36,219 nucleotides of DNA, from IMG/VR virus record IMGVR_UViG_3300031539_000139, positions 1-36,219 of that record. One strand, written 5' to 3'. The notes beneath the pieces are model-generated. The model did no database searches. It saw only the letters and a list, made by a program, of their open reading frames with translations, and was not told the DNA's origin. This DNA is from a virus. Every line of letters starts with the position of its first letter. Position 1 is the first letter of the stretch. Positions 23,417-32,026 of this stretch are shown piece by piece. Position numbers and translations under genes: made by a program.

Positions 23417-24490
23417 TTAGTCGTTGAACAAACCCACCATCGGGACATCAGGAATATCACCCAATTCAAAAGCTGCCAACGATACCATCATTTCATCCAT
23501 ATCAAATCGCACCGGCACATCGAATTCTCCTGTCCAATCCATCACATCGGTCCCTGGTTGCAAGTGCATTTCCGCATCACCACCTGAAACATATTCTGTG
23601 AAGGCTGAGGAATCGATAGCGATGTCAAAACGATCAGATCCATCAATAGTGATGGGAGCAAAGAGGTTATTGATTTGCGTCATGCCAGTGACGTTAATGA
23701 TGAAAATGATTTCGGTGGAGGAATAACCGTGAGCGATACTTCTTACCCTGGCCGGATTGCTTCGACTGATTCCTGGCTGCTGTGCTGTGGCTCCGGTTCC
23801 ATCATAGGCGGTGAATAGAGTTGAATCTATTCCGACTAATTCAAAACTTGTCGTGCTTATTTGGTTGATAATATATTCGCCATCAGGAAGTTCCACCATG
23901 CCATTCGTCGCTGCACCTGCAATTTTTATATAATCATTGTCGATAAAGTCATTGGCCGCCACCGTCACCAAAGCAGGACTTGCTAAGCTGATTGCGCTAA
24001 TTGCAAAGACACTGGAGCTTGCAATAGGATTTGTCGCGTCAGGGGTTAACGTCGCAAGGCCCGTGGTCAAGTCCAACGAGAAGGCAGCGAAAGGGGCTGA
24101 ATTCCGCCTCATCGTCACAGCCGGACTTGCCACGGGTTTGCGAATAGTCCGAACAAACGTGGTTGGTCCAGAAGGGTAATTCTTCACCAGTTGGATTTGG
24201 TTTGATCCATCAACCGTCATGACTTGCAGGCTGGCTTCAAAATCCCTGAAGTCTTTGTACCGAAAGCCTCTGAACTTTCCCATCCGTGCATAGAAAAAAT
24301 CCACAACCAGATTGATGTCAGCAATGCTTTTCAATCCGCTTCGGGCATTGAACCGCTGATCCGCATCACCATAAATCGCCACTCGTGATTCAAAAGCATT
24401 TTCTTGCCGGACCACATCGGTAAGGAAGACCGGCCCACCTCTTGACCCGTAAGCAATGCGCGGAGGAAATTGTACTTCGTCAAAAGCCAT
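23417..24490 (-). CDS. DUF2460 distal tail protein (TIGR02217-like) with two inserted repeats
   Basis: A 357-residue protein. Residues 1-150 are typical DUF2460 (MAFDEVQFPPRIAYGSRGGP, NLVVDFFYARMGKFRGFRYK), and the family ending GEFDVPVRFDMDEM lies at 321-334. The family is normally about 200-220 residues. The surplus is at about 168-310, where two tandem units resemble the FCCH-type repeat common in phage tails (GMVELPDGEYIINQISTTSF with TAYDGTG; VTGMTQINN with TEYVSGG). It forms the distal end of the tail tube. The start at 24490 shares one base with the previous stop (TGATG); a start four codons upstream is less likely. Confidence 0.9.
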   Translation of the reverse strand: MAFDEVQFPPRIAYGSRGGPVFLTDVVRQENAFESRVAIYGDADQRFNARSGLKSIADINLVVDFFYARMGKFRGFRYKDFRDFEASLQVMTVDGSNQIQLVKNYPSGPTTFVRTIRKPVASPAVTMRRNSAPFAAFSLDLTTGLATLTPDATNPIASSSVFAISAISLASPALVTVAANDFIDNDYIKIAGAATNGMVELPDGEYIINQISTTSFELVGIDSTLFTAYDGTGATAQQPGISRSNPARVRSIAHGYSSTEIIFIINVTGMTQINNLFAPITIDGSDRFDIAIDSSAFTEYVSGGDAEMHLQPGTDVMDWTGEFDVPVRFDMDEMMVSLAAFELGDIPDVPMVGLFND

Positions 24491-24735
24491 CAGCTGCCCC
24501 ACTTCGGTTGATAGGGTTGATGAATATACACTCGGACTTGATTGGGGAGACCAGGTACTTGATCCAATCGTGAATCAGGCCGACACCAACAATGCCCACC
24601 TTCAGCCCAATGTTCTCCGGTGTTCGGTGCCACTTCATGAACGGATTCCACTTGGTCAGAGAATTCTTTCATCTGGCAACAGTACACATGATCCATTTTG
24701 AAGTAATACATGTTATGAATTTCTGGACAGCGCAC
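24490..24735 (-). CDS. Small Cys/Trp-rich protein between tape measure and distal tail genes
   Basis: An 81-residue protein with four Cys, two of them in the CWC motif (EGGHCWCRPDSRLDQV), starting inside the last codons of the tape measure gene (23-base overlap) and ending in a one-base overlap with the DUF2460 gene. Its size, strand and coupling suggest a real gene. Many siphoviruses have a small protein in this slot. The cysteines could bind metal. No family is recognised. Confidence 0.65.
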   Translation of the reverse strand: MRCPEIHNMYYFKMDHVYCCQMKEFSDQVESVHEVAPNTGEHWAEGGHCWCRPDSRLDQVPGLPNQVRVYIHQPYQPKWGS

Positions 24736-27427
24736 TTTGAAAGGCTTGCCCCATCATTTGCCCCACTTGTCCGGTGGATCTTCCAAAGGATGCCACATCA
24801 CTGGTGGCGATATTGAAGGTGTTGTTGATGTTGATCGGTGGCTTGCTGGGTTCGATCACTTCCACAGGTACCTTTCCACCTTTCAAGGGAATAATGGCCT
24901 CCGGCCCATTCTCAGCCAGCGTCGAAATAGTGGGGCTTCTTTCAATCCCTCCGTCTTGATTTGAGGCAAACAAGGAACCGGCAAGGCTGGCAAGATTGGC
25001 AAAGGTTGACCCACTCCCACTGGTGGCAGATCCTCCACCACCTCCACCAGCAACACCTAGCGGTCCACTGGCACCACTTGTCGATGAAAATAGACCACCT
25101 ACGAGGCCCAGGATGCCGGATCCTCCCCCTTTTCCATCAGATGAGCCCAATGCCCCAGCTAAAGCCTGTCTTGCTTGTAAACGGACAAAATCAGCCAAAA
25201 TTGAATCAACCAAAGAACCAATCTCAATTTTGCCGGTCTTGGCGAAATTGACCATGACATCTTCCATTCCTTTGAACGAATCCGTGACAATTTTTTCTGA
25301 GAGTGAGGCAAAGTCGTTAAGGTTTTCCTGTGCCTGAATAAATCCTCTTTCGAAGCCTGCTTCCACTCCGGTCTGTCCAGCCAATGTCTGCTTTCTCAAG
25401 TCCTGAAGTTTGGCGTTGAATTCCTCCAACGTGATGGCATCTCGTGCCAACAAAGAAGACAAGGCCATCAGCCGATTGTTCATGTCTTCCTGTGGCCCGC
25501 GAATCTCATCCAGGATGGACTTCTGCAATTCCAGTTCCTCATTGACTTTTTTCGAGCTGTCGACTTGCATGTTTTGAATTTCCGTGAGTCGTGCGATCTC
25601 TTCTACTTCTCCCCTGATGGCCTCTCGATGTGATTCAGCATCAGCCACGCCTGCTTCCTTCAAGGCATTCACGGCTTGCTGAACACGAACCTCTGTGGCC
25701 TTCTCCTCATTACTCAACTTTGCCAGGGCAATTTCTTCCTGCAAACTTTTATTCAGGGCTTCCACGGGATCAATGGCCGCTGAGAAGGTTTCATTCAATT
25801 CCCGTTGCAGATCTTTTCTTTCATCCGTGGTGATTTTGCCGACCTTCTCTTGTTGCAGCAAAGTTTTATTGGCTTCGGCAAGATCCAACTGGGCTTGCTC
25901 AAGTGGTTTCAATTCCGCAAATAATTGTTCGAAGGCTTTTTGTTGATCCACAGCGGCACGAGCCGCCTCTCTTGCTGCCTTGGTTTGTTCCTTGGTGGCT
26001 TTGGTCACTCCACCAGGAGCGGTGGTCACACCAGCGGCTTGTGGTGGTGGTGTCACCTCCACTGGCTTTTCTCTTTGTTTCGCTACTTCCAAAGCTTTCT
26101 GTAAACCGACAATCAACTTGCTTTGTTCGGCAATGCGTTCTGGATCCTCTAATGCTTTCAGGATGGCAAACTCACTGACCAATTGCGCTTGAATGACTTC
26201 AGCCGTAGAGCTTTGCGCTCGTCTGATAATTGAATCGGTGGTGTTGAGTGCATCTCCGATCGCTTCACCAAATCTCACAGCTGCCGAAACCCCATCATTC
26301 AAAAAGCGAATGGTGACGGCGAGATCAGCTGTCATTTGGGTGAGCAAGGGCAGGAAGTTTTCACCGATGGCAATCTGCAACCCAACAAAGGCAGCATCTA
26401 ATTTCTTACTCTGCCCTTCAAAGTTGGCCGTATTGATGGCAGCTTGTTCCTGAGCAATGTTGGTTCCGGCTACAGCCTTGGTCAAATCCTCTTGCCGTTG
26501 TGCGCGAACCAATAAGGCCCCAGCCCCAGCAATGGTTTCGGCCCCAAAGATTTTTTCCAGCTTGATATTTCTTTCTAGGACAGTGAGGCCAGACAACTCT
26601 GTCGCTTCCAAATTCTTTAAAGCTTGGGAAAGACCCACCACACTTGGCGACAACTCTTCTACGCCCTGCTTGTTCAATCTTAAGATGACGTTACGAAGTT
26701 GTGTCCCAGCCTCAGCTCCTTTCAATCCGGCTTCACCCATCAACTCGATAGCCGCGACGGTTTCTTCAAACGACAATCCTGCCCCCGCCGCAATGGTACC
26801 GGCCACTTTCAAGGATTCCGTCAATTGTGGAATTTCAGTGGCGCCGAGTTTGGAACCAGCGGCCAGCACATTGATAAAGCGTGAAGACTCCTCAGCCCCA
26901 GCATTGAATTGATTCAGTGCCCCCGTTAAGGCCATGACGGCTTCAGGAAGAGTGAGGCCGGATGCTTCGGAAAGGGTGATAGCATCTCGCGTGACAGCGG
27001 CCAGCGCATCCCCTGTTTGCAAGAGTTCTGGTTTGGCACTTCCCACCAACTTGAACGCTTCCGCGACTTCAATTGCATTAGAAGTGGTGGTGCTGCCAAA
27101 CTCTTTCGCTCGATCAGAAAGGAATTTTAAATCTTCCCCTGTGGCTCCGGTAATGGCACTTAGTTCTGAAACAGTCTTCTCAAACGTGGCTGCAACATTC
27201 ACAATATTTTTAATAGCCAGTGCTGCCACACCTGCAGCGGCAGCGAGACCAAGTGGGCCGATCAAGCCTTTGGAGATTTCACCCAGTCCCTTTTTGAGTC
27301 GGCCAGACTTGACCGCATTCCGATCAGCGGCATCCCCAATATCATCCAGCGACTTCTTAACCCGCCTTGAACCAACGACCGCACCAGTCGGATCGACTTC
27401 TACGAAAATTGTTCCATCAGCTGCCAT
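24713..27427 (-). CDS. Tail tape measure protein
   Basis: A 904-residue protein with the TP901/PhageMin-type tape measure core at about 60-400 (FEKTVSELSAITGATGEDLK, ALTGALNQFNAGAEESS, TGTIAAGAGLSFEETVAAIE), a long coiled-coil region, and a lambda-gpH-like C-terminal region. A Gly/Ser-rich stretch near residues 760-820 (GGGGGGSATSGSGS) is followed by NQDGGIERSP and ENGPEAIIPL, typical endings. It sets tail length and is injected with the DNA. At roughly 0.15 nm per residue, known for siphovirus tape measures, 904 residues give a tail of about 135 nm. AAAAGGT precedes the ATG, and the chaperone genes lie just upstream as usual. Confidence 0.95.
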   Translation of the reverse strand: MAADGTIFVEVDPTGAVVGSRRVKKSLDDIGDAADRNAVKSGRLKKGLGEISKGLIGPLGLAAAAGVAALAIKNIVNVAATFEKTVSELSAITGATGEDLKFLSDRAKEFGSTTTSNAIEVAEAFKLVGSAKPELLQTGDALAAVTRDAITLSEASGLTLPEAVMALTGALNQFNAGAEESSRFINVLAAGSKLGATEIPQLTESLKVAGTIAAGAGLSFEETVAAIELMGEAGLKGAEAGTQLRNVILRLNKQGVEELSPSVVGLSQALKNLEATELSGLTVLERNIKLEKIFGAETIAGAGALLVRAQRQEDLTKAVAGTNIAQEQAAINTANFEGQSKKLDAAFVGLQIAIGENFLPLLTQMTADLAVTIRFLNDGVSAAVRFGEAIGDALNTTDSIIRRAQSSTAEVIQAQLVSEFAILKALEDPERIAEQSKLIVGLQKALEVAKQREKPVEVTPPPQAAGVTTAPGGVTKATKEQTKAAREAARAAVDQQKAFEQLFAELKPLEQAQLDLAEANKTLLQQEKVGKITTDERKDLQRELNETFSAAIDPVEALNKSLQEEIALAKLSNEEKATEVRVQQAVNALKEAGVADAESHREAIRGEVEEIARLTEIQNMQVDSSKKVNEELELQKSILDEIRGPQEDMNNRLMALSSLLARDAITLEEFNAKLQDLRKQTLAGQTGVEAGFERGFIQAQENLNDFASLSEKIVTDSFKGMEDVMVNFAKTGKIEIGSLVDSILADFVRLQARQALAGALGSSDGKGGGSGILGLVGGLFSSTSGASGPLGVAGGGGGGSATSGSGSTFANLASLAGSLFASNQDGGIERSPTISTLAENGPEAIIPLKGGKVPVEVIEPSKPPININNTFNIATSDVASFGRSTGQVGQMMGQAFQSALSRNS

Positions 27428-27435
27428 GTTGTTTT

Positions 27436-27765
27436 TTACCTTTTGCGAAAGTAATCAACCCACCATTCATCCATCTTCCCGACCACATATCGCAACATCT
27501 CAAATTCGTCTCGGTCGACAATGGCATGTCGTGTAGCCCAATCGTTGACCGCAGACCATGGAATGAAGCCCAGGCCGTTGACCAGCTGACGAGAGGCGCA
27601 CAAATCCATGAAGCAATCCCAGTAGAGTAAATCCCATTCTGGGACTTGAGGTTTGTTAAGAATCGCCTTCGGGATCGGGAGTTTGTTTGTTTTCGCGGCC
27701 TTGACAAGTTTTGTATCCCGCCCTTCCTTGGCCCAGGTCAGTGAATATTCCAAGGCCGCTACGAG
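27436..27765 (-). CDS. T portion of the frameshifted tail chaperone (GT)
   Basis: This frame is open upstream of its only start-like codon (TTG 27753) back to the slippery site, and has no binding site of its own. It is most simply read as the C-terminal extension added by a -1 shift at 27765..27771, giving a GT fusion of about 268 residues. The portion encodes LVAALEYSLTWAKEGRDTKL and ends KMDEWWVDYFRKR, Trp-rich and helical. In siphoviruses G and GT bind the tape measure protein during tail assembly, and this pair lies directly upstream of it. Confidence 0.85.
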   Translation of the reverse strand, partial: LVAALEYSLTWAKEGRDTKLVKAAKTNKLPIPKAILNKPQVPEWDLLYWDCFMDLCASRQLVNGLGFIPWSAVNDWATRHAIVDRDEFEMLRYVVGKMDEWWVDYFRKR

Positions 27766-28241
27766 TTTTTTGCTGTGGCTTCCATTTCCTCATGCCTGAA
27801 GTTCGACCGATCATGGGAATCCGCAATGATGTTGGATAACAGTTCAGGCATGAATTGCATCAACTCCATGCAGTTTTGAATAGTGAAAGGAACCGCCTGA
27901 CCTTCCGAATCTTCAACACCATTCCAATCCAACACAACACTTTTTGCGTATAACTCACTGAGCAATTTTCCATGGTCTTCTTCGGTGATGGAATTGGCTT
28001 CGATCTGTTCAGCATGGGGTTTCATCAATTGGTTGTAGAGCAATTTCCAGTCTTGATTTCGTGCCCCAGCTTTCTTTATTTTGAATTCAACTTTTTTCCC
28101 TTTGGCCAGTTCATACTCCACGATGACGCCTTGCTTGGCCAACACTGGATCAGTCCCGAATGTGCCATACAAGCTGGCAAACTTTTTTCGTAAATCTACG
28201 ACCTCTGGTGTGACTTCTTGGCTGTCTTCCCCTTTACTCAT
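27759..28241 (-). CDS. Tail assembly chaperone (G portion)
   Basis: A 160-residue protein (MSKGEDSQEVTPEVVDLRKK...) between the tail tube gene and the tape measure gene, the standard place of the tail chaperone. The body is mixed alpha/beta (VIVEYELAKGKKVEFKIKKA, VPFTIQNCMELMQFMPELL) and typical of G-like chaperones. The last codons are GCA AAA AAC TCG TAG, which contain a canonical -1 slippery heptamer. The start is at 28241 after GGGGG; the GTG one codon upstream is less likely. Confidence 0.88.
   Translation of the reverse strand: MSKGEDSQEVTPEVVDLRKKFASLYGTFGTDPVLAKQGVIVEYELAKGKKVEFKIKKAGARNQDWKLLYNQLMKPHAEQIEANSITEEDHGKLLSELYAKSVVLDWNGVEDSEGQAVPFTIQNCMELMQFMPELLSNIIADSHDRSNFRHEEMEATAKNS
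27765..27771 (-). other. Programmed -1 frameshift site A AAA AAC
   Basis: On the coding strand the zero-frame codons gcA AAA AAC form an X XXY YYZ heptamer two codons before the TAG stop of the G chaperone. A shift by -1 continues as CTC GTA GCG GCC TTG GAA, straight into the open downstream frame. Position and outcome match the G/GT frameshift known from lambda and many siphoviruses. Confidence 0.92.
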
Positions 28242-28301
28242 CACTGGCCCCCTTCGATGGTGCGGGAGGAAGATCGTACTCCCTCCCGCTGTTTAAAATG
28301 A

Positions 28302-29750
28302 TTATTGCGTCTTGTGAAAACGCTGGATCTGCACCGTGTACAAATCGGTTGCGCTTTTCAAGATCGCCTGGAATTCCAAGTTGATAAAAATGTCTGAGTT
28401 CTGACTTGGTACGGGTGCTCCACCTGTGGAATATTTCAAGCGAGGCAGGTCAAACACAATGGCTTTTCCATTGGTGTTCTGTACCCTCATATCCAGACTT
28501 CTTTCAGTGTTGTTGATGACATCCAGCAAGTAGGAAATGCTGTCAAAGTAGCAATTCGTATTGCCTGTCACCAACATAGAACCAGAGCCAATCCCCGCCG
28601 CTCCCAACACACCGACGCATTTTTGCTGCCGAAGGTTATTTGCGAAATTGATTGCTCCATCGAACACACAGCCATCCAGTGTGGTGAATGGTCCATTGGT
28701 GCCTCGACCGATTCTTCCCACATTGCTTGACGTATTAAACACGGCATTGTTTGGTGCTGCCACATCCGTTGATCCAACAAACCGTGTGGGTGTCGGGTCA
28801 GCGGTAAACCCTAACCAGTTCATGCTGACGGTCATGATGGCAGCTGAAGGAATTGCAATGCCGAAGGTGTCCAAGTGCATACCTCTGAAATATTGTAAAT
28901 TTATTGGACTGTGATCTTGGAATTGTTCTTCCAACGAATAGGAATGTTGGACCGTCCCATTCCTCAAGCGATCACCAAAAAACAACCAGACATTTTCTGT
29001 CGTTGAGGCATCAGCGGCCCAACCGACTGGGACCACATCAAACGTCAACACGTTGGCTGAAATGGCTGAGATGCGTACCCAGTCATTATTCACCAATGTT
29101 GGCAATTGATTAGCGGCCAATGCTCCACCGATCTTGATCCAATCCCCAGCCAAAAGGCCAAGGGTGGTAAAGTCAAGAATGGTGCTGGTCATGGTGTTTG
29201 GTCCTACCGTGGTGTCCAAATCACCTGTCGCCCCTTGCACTCCCACGTTATACACTCGTGCTGTCGCTGGTGGGGCAGCATTATTTGTGAGTCCACCAGC
29301 CGCCGTTATCGTGGTCGTGTTGGTGGTGGCAATGGCTGGAAAGACAATCTCATCGTTGGCATCTGCAAACCCTTCCAGATATATCAAATCATCGACATTG
29401 AATGTGACCCCAGCCACAACGGTTATCACGTTCGCCGTGATGTCCGTAATGTTGGTCCCTTGTCGATTATTTCTTTCAACCCAATTGCTGAACATGGCGC
29501 CCTCAATCACCGTGTCTTGAGCGCCAAAAGATAATTCAGCTGTGACTTCTCCACCGGCTTCAGCATCCGTCAAAATCAAATCGGGGATATTTCTATCGGG
29601 CCGAATCTCTTCTGAAGACACGGTGGTCGGTGCAAATTCAAGGGATGGTGCGCCCGTAATCCTCAAGGCTTCCCAGGCCGGAGTTGGCGGTGTGGTTCCT
29701 GGTGTCACCTCTTCCACAACCGCCAGGGCGAATCTATTGCTATCGCTCAT
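28302..29750 (-). CDS. Major tail tube protein (Phage_tube_2-like)
   Basis: A 482-residue protein with the typical start of this tail tube family: ALAVVEEVTPGTTPPTPAWE, LRITGAPSLEFAP, then SSEEIRPDRNIPDLILTDAE and a GGEVTAELSF strand. Family members are usually near 300 residues. The surplus lies at about 93-250, where a beta-rich stretch (DITANVITVVAGVTFNVDDL, AGDWIKIGG) forms one or two extra domains that probably decorate the outside of the tail. AGGAGG lies eight bases before the ATG. It should polymerise into the tube around the tape measure. Confidence 0.9.
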   Translation of the reverse strand: MSDSNRFALAVVEEVTPGTTPPTPAWEALRITGAPSLEFAPTTVSSEEIRPDRNIPDLILTDAEAGGEVTAELSFGAQDTVIEGAMFSNWVERNNRQGTNITDITANVITVVAGVTFNVDDLIYLEGFADANDEIVFPAIATTNTTTITAAGGLTNNAAPPATARVYNVGVQGATGDLDTTVGPNTMTSTILDFTTLGLLAGDWIKIGGALAANQLPTLVNNDWVRISAISANVLTFDVVPVGWAADASTTENVWLFFGDRLRNGTVQHSYSLEEQFQDHSPINLQYFRGMHLDTFGIAIPSAAIMTVSMNWLGFTADPTPTRFVGSTDVAAPNNAVFNTSSNVGRIGRGTNGPFTTLDGCVFDGAINFANNLRQQKCVGVLGAAGIGSGSMLVTGNTNCYFDSISYLLDVINNTERSLDMRVQNTNGKAIVFDLPRLKYSTGGAPVPSQNSDIFINLEFQAILKSATDLYTVQIQRFHKTQ

Positions 29751-29792
29751 CGTGTGTTCCTCCTGTTGTTAAAGTGACACCAACCGCAATCG

Positions 29793-30206
29793 TCACTCCA
29801 CCTCATCAAAGATAAATTCTGCACTGACATTTTGCTGATACCATTTCCCATCGGGGCCGACATGGGTAATGCGTTCATTCCGAAACCAAAGACCCCCAGC
29901 AAGTTGTACTCCTCGGAAGACATTTCTTGCTGTGGTGGCTAGGACCGTATTCGCAGATTTGCCCCCGCCCACAGGGGTAAAGACTTGAACAAAGACTAGC
30001 CCTTCATTTCGAAAACACCGACCACCCACTTGACCGAGCGCGGAAATGCTGCCGGTAGTGAACTGCACGTTCAGTCTCACCCACGGCACGTTCAACCCTT
30101 CAGCGTCGAAGGGTTTATTGTCGAAAGCCACTGGGGTGGTTGTTCCCCAAATGGCAACGAATGCTGATTGAATAGCTTTGTCTGCTTGATCTGGTGTCAG
30201 GCTCAT
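29793..30206 (-). CDS. Tail terminator-like protein (DUF4128-like)
   Basis: A 137-residue protein (MSLTPDQADKAIQSAFVAIW...) with the pattern of phage tail terminators of the DUF4128 type: a helical start, then VPWVRLNVQFTTGS, RNEGLVFVQVFTPVGGG, and a C-terminal strand QQNVSAEFIFDEVE. It caps the tail tube and joins it to the head connector. The start overlaps the HK97 gp10-like stop as ATGA, and the tail tube gene follows, which is the standard order. Confidence 0.85.
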   Translation of the reverse strand: MSLTPDQADKAIQSAFVAIWGTTTPVAFDNKPFDAEGLNVPWVRLNVQFTTGSISALGQVGGRCFRNEGLVFVQVFTPVGGGKSANTVLATTARNVFRGVQLAGGLWFRNERITHVGPDGKWYQQNVSAEFIFDEVE

Positions 30207-30622
30207 GACTTGAAAATCTTTCCTGTGGTGTCCAGGGCCTTGAGGCCAGCACGTAAGGCTCTTTGCACAAATCCACTCGGAGCCTGTTGGCTGTGGCCTT
30301 CATTTAATCTCAACGCATACGGGACGTTGTTGGTGAAAAAAATACTATTGGCCCGTGCGCCTGTGCCCAATTGATAGTTCGCAAAGGCAGAACGATTTTG
30401 GCTGATGTTTTTTTGTCCAGTCTTATCTGCGCCTTCTAATGTGCCATCTGGTCGACTATTCAATCCCACTTGCCAGTTGTGTCTGAAATGTCCCGTGTCC
30501 ACAGGTGAGGCAATGATGATCGCTGAATAGGAAGCGAAGGCCAATTCACCAATTTGCTGGCTGATCCCTTTGACTAAATCCTTCTGGACTTTTTCAATTT
30601 GCAAGCGAATATTTTGTGCCAT
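30203..30622 (-). CDS. HK97 gp10-like head-tail/neck protein
   Basis: A 139-residue protein with the HK97 gp10 pattern: a helical start with a Q-K-D-L-V motif, YSAIIIASPVDTGHFRHNWQ (the conserved S/T-PVDTG-x-x-R-x-x-W block) and a C-terminal YALRLNEGHSQQAPSGFVQR. These proteins act at the neck or in tail completion. It shares one base with the preceding connector gene and four with the tail terminator gene. Confidence 0.92.
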   Translation of the reverse strand: MAQNIRLQIEKVQKDLVKGISQQIGELAFASYSAIIIASPVDTGHFRHNWQVGLNSRPDGTLEGADKTGQKNISQNRSAFANYQLGTGARANSIFFTNNVPYALRLNEGHSQQAPSGFVQRALRAGLKALDTTGKIFKS

Positions 30623-31002
30623 TAGCTTCGTAGTTGTAGGGTGAACATAATCGTTTCAGCGAGGTTGCCAGGTTGCAACGTTTTGACTTGAACAATTTTC
30701 CACTCAGTGCCGTCTTGATCTAAAATCTTATCCTTGGTTTGCGGTTGAGTGGTGGGCAAATCCAGTTTGGCAATCAAGCATTTCTTATCGCCCAGCATCA
30801 CAAGCGTTCCGTCGATCTCTTGATTCTTGTAATCAATGAAGACCGCAGGGACGTTGGCAATATTGGTATCAGCTGTATTCGGACCCCATGGTTCAGCTGG
30901 GACGAGTGGGGTTTCACTCACCACCTTGAACGTCACGAGCCGAGCATTCTTGGTAATCAATCGCTGGGCTAATGTTTGGAATGATCCGAATCGTGTGGCC
31001 AT
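30622..31002 (-). CDS. Head closure-like connector protein
   Basis: A 126-residue protein located between the DnaT-like connector and the gp10-like protein, the usual slot of the head closure protein. The sequence is beta-rich with NARLVTFKVVSE, DGTLVMLGDKKCLIAKLDLP, TKDKILDQDGTEWKIVQVKT and a final ETIMFTLQLRS, which fits the small barrel fold of head closure proteins. AAGGA precedes its ATG. The assignment rests mostly on order and fold pattern. Confidence 0.75.
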   Translation of the reverse strand: MATRFGSFQTLAQRLITKNARLVTFKVVSETPLVPAEPWGPNTADTNIANVPAVFIDYKNQEIDGTLVMLGDKKCLIAKLDLPTTQPQTKDKILDQDGTEWKIVQVKTLQPGNLAETIMFTLQLRS

Positions 31003-31042
31003 CGTTAGAATTCCTTAAAAATTTCGCGCACAAACGACATAC

Positions 31043-31945
31043 TTAACTCCTACAGACCAACCCACTGGGCCTGAGATATTCCTTGAGCAAGCTATCGGCA
31101 AAAGGATATGGGACCGAAATTTGAATAGCCCCACCTTCCGTCCATCGAGTGATTTCTTCAATAACATCGACTTTTTCTTTTTTCTCGATAATTTGATTGC
31201 CGGTCGTGACAGCAGGATCGGGCTGCAAGATAGATCCAGCATTCCGCACGGCATATTCCACATTGGCAAACTGTATCCGGTCAGGAATGCCGAACACCCG
31301 CAACCCCTCTTGGTCAAATAAATTGAGGCGAGGAAAGGAAAGGGGTTGAGGCTTTCCCACCAATGTCCCGCCAATCAATGTGGCACTTGACCACACGGCA
31401 TTTACGACTGTGGTGGTGCTGGCAATGAGGTTGCCTGGTGTGCCATCTACCAAGGCTTCAGCGACCATGGCGTTATCTTCAAAGGCTGAAGCTTGGGCAT
31501 TGACGTTCGCCACGGTCCCTGTTCCATGTGTGACACCAGCCTGTGCAGGGACCGCAGCAATGGTGTTGATCAGATTGTTCATAGAGTCTTGAGCATTGGC
31601 CCCGATCAACACATCATCAGCCACACCCAAAGCGACAACGAACGTATATACTTGTGATCCTAAAGTGACAGTTGACGAGGCAAGAGGATTGGCCGCAAAG
31701 GTCAAAACGGCTTTAGCTCTCGTGAGGCTTCGGAATTGTTTTTGTCCCATGAAGCACAACCGATTGCGGCCTTCAATATAATCGGTGGCCGCAATCAAGT
31801 GGGCCTGTCTCACGTTCAAATCCAAGTCAGCCCAGGAGTTTTCATCTTGCCGATTTCGGTCTGTCAGGTAGGCTAAGGCAAACGAGACACTGGCATAGCT
31901 GTTGGCTGAAGGAATGCCTGAACCATCTTCAACTAAAAATCCCAT
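31043..31945 (-). CDS. DnaT-like head-tail connector with an inserted surface-type domain
   Basis: A 300-residue protein. Residues 1-66 (MGFLVEDGSGIPSANSYASV, then DLNVRQAHLIAATDYIEGR) and 198-300 (PLSFPRLNLFDQEGL, IPDRIQFANVEYAVRN) are the two parts of a DnaT-like connector, normally about 170-180 residues. Between them, at about 74-195, lies an extra domain beginning RAKAVLTFAANPLASSTVTL with YTFVVALGVADDVLIGANAQ and GTPGNLIAST. It is a repeat common in phage structural proteins and probably exposed. The connector should bind the portal ring. TAGGAG lies nine bases before the ATG. Confidence 0.85.
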   Translation of the reverse strand: MGFLVEDGSGIPSANSYASVSFALAYLTDRNRQDENSWADLDLNVRQAHLIAATDYIEGRNRLCFMGQKQFRSLTRAKAVLTFAANPLASSTVTLGSQVYTFVVALGVADDVLIGANAQDSMNNLINTIAAVPAQAGVTHGTGTVANVNAQASAFEDNAMVAEALVDGTPGNLIASTTTVVNAVWSSATLIGGTLVGKPQPLSFPRLNLFDQEGLRVFGIPDRIQFANVEYAVRNAGSILQPDPAVTTGNQIIEKKEKVDVIEEITRWTEGGAIQISVPYPFADSLLKEYLRPSGLVCRS

Positions 31946-31957
31946 GATGCTTCGCTC

Positions 31958-32026
31958 CTATGGTTTTTTCGGGTTCTGTTTAAATTGGTTGTCCCGATAC
32001 CAGTGTTTTCTTTTCCAACGAGCCAT
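31958..32026 (-). CDS. Possible 22-residue basic peptide or gene remnant
   Basis: An open frame encodes MARWKRKHWYRDNQFKQNPK and two more residues; its TAG overlaps the binding site of the connector gene. The frame stays open further upstream (FFWLDDQWVQKTWKT) as far as the end of the previous gene but has no ATG there. The Trp/Lys-rich sequence does not look random, so this may be a real tiny gene with an unusual start or the tail of a broken one. Confidence 0.3.
   Translation of the reverse strand: MARWKRKHWYRDNQFKQNPKKP

Noticed and set aside
24961-25337. Pro/His-rich open frames on the plus strand
   Set aside because: They are the antisense reading of the Gly/Ser-rich end of the tape measure gene and have no binding site.
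26193-27536. Long plus-strand open frames of 86, 151 and 200 codons
   Set aside because: They mirror the codon pattern of the tape measure gene, oppose the operon direction and show no family features.
27436-27753. Independent gene starting at TTG 27753
   Set aside because: There is no binding site, and the frame stays open up to a canonical slippery site, so expression by frameshift is the better explanation.
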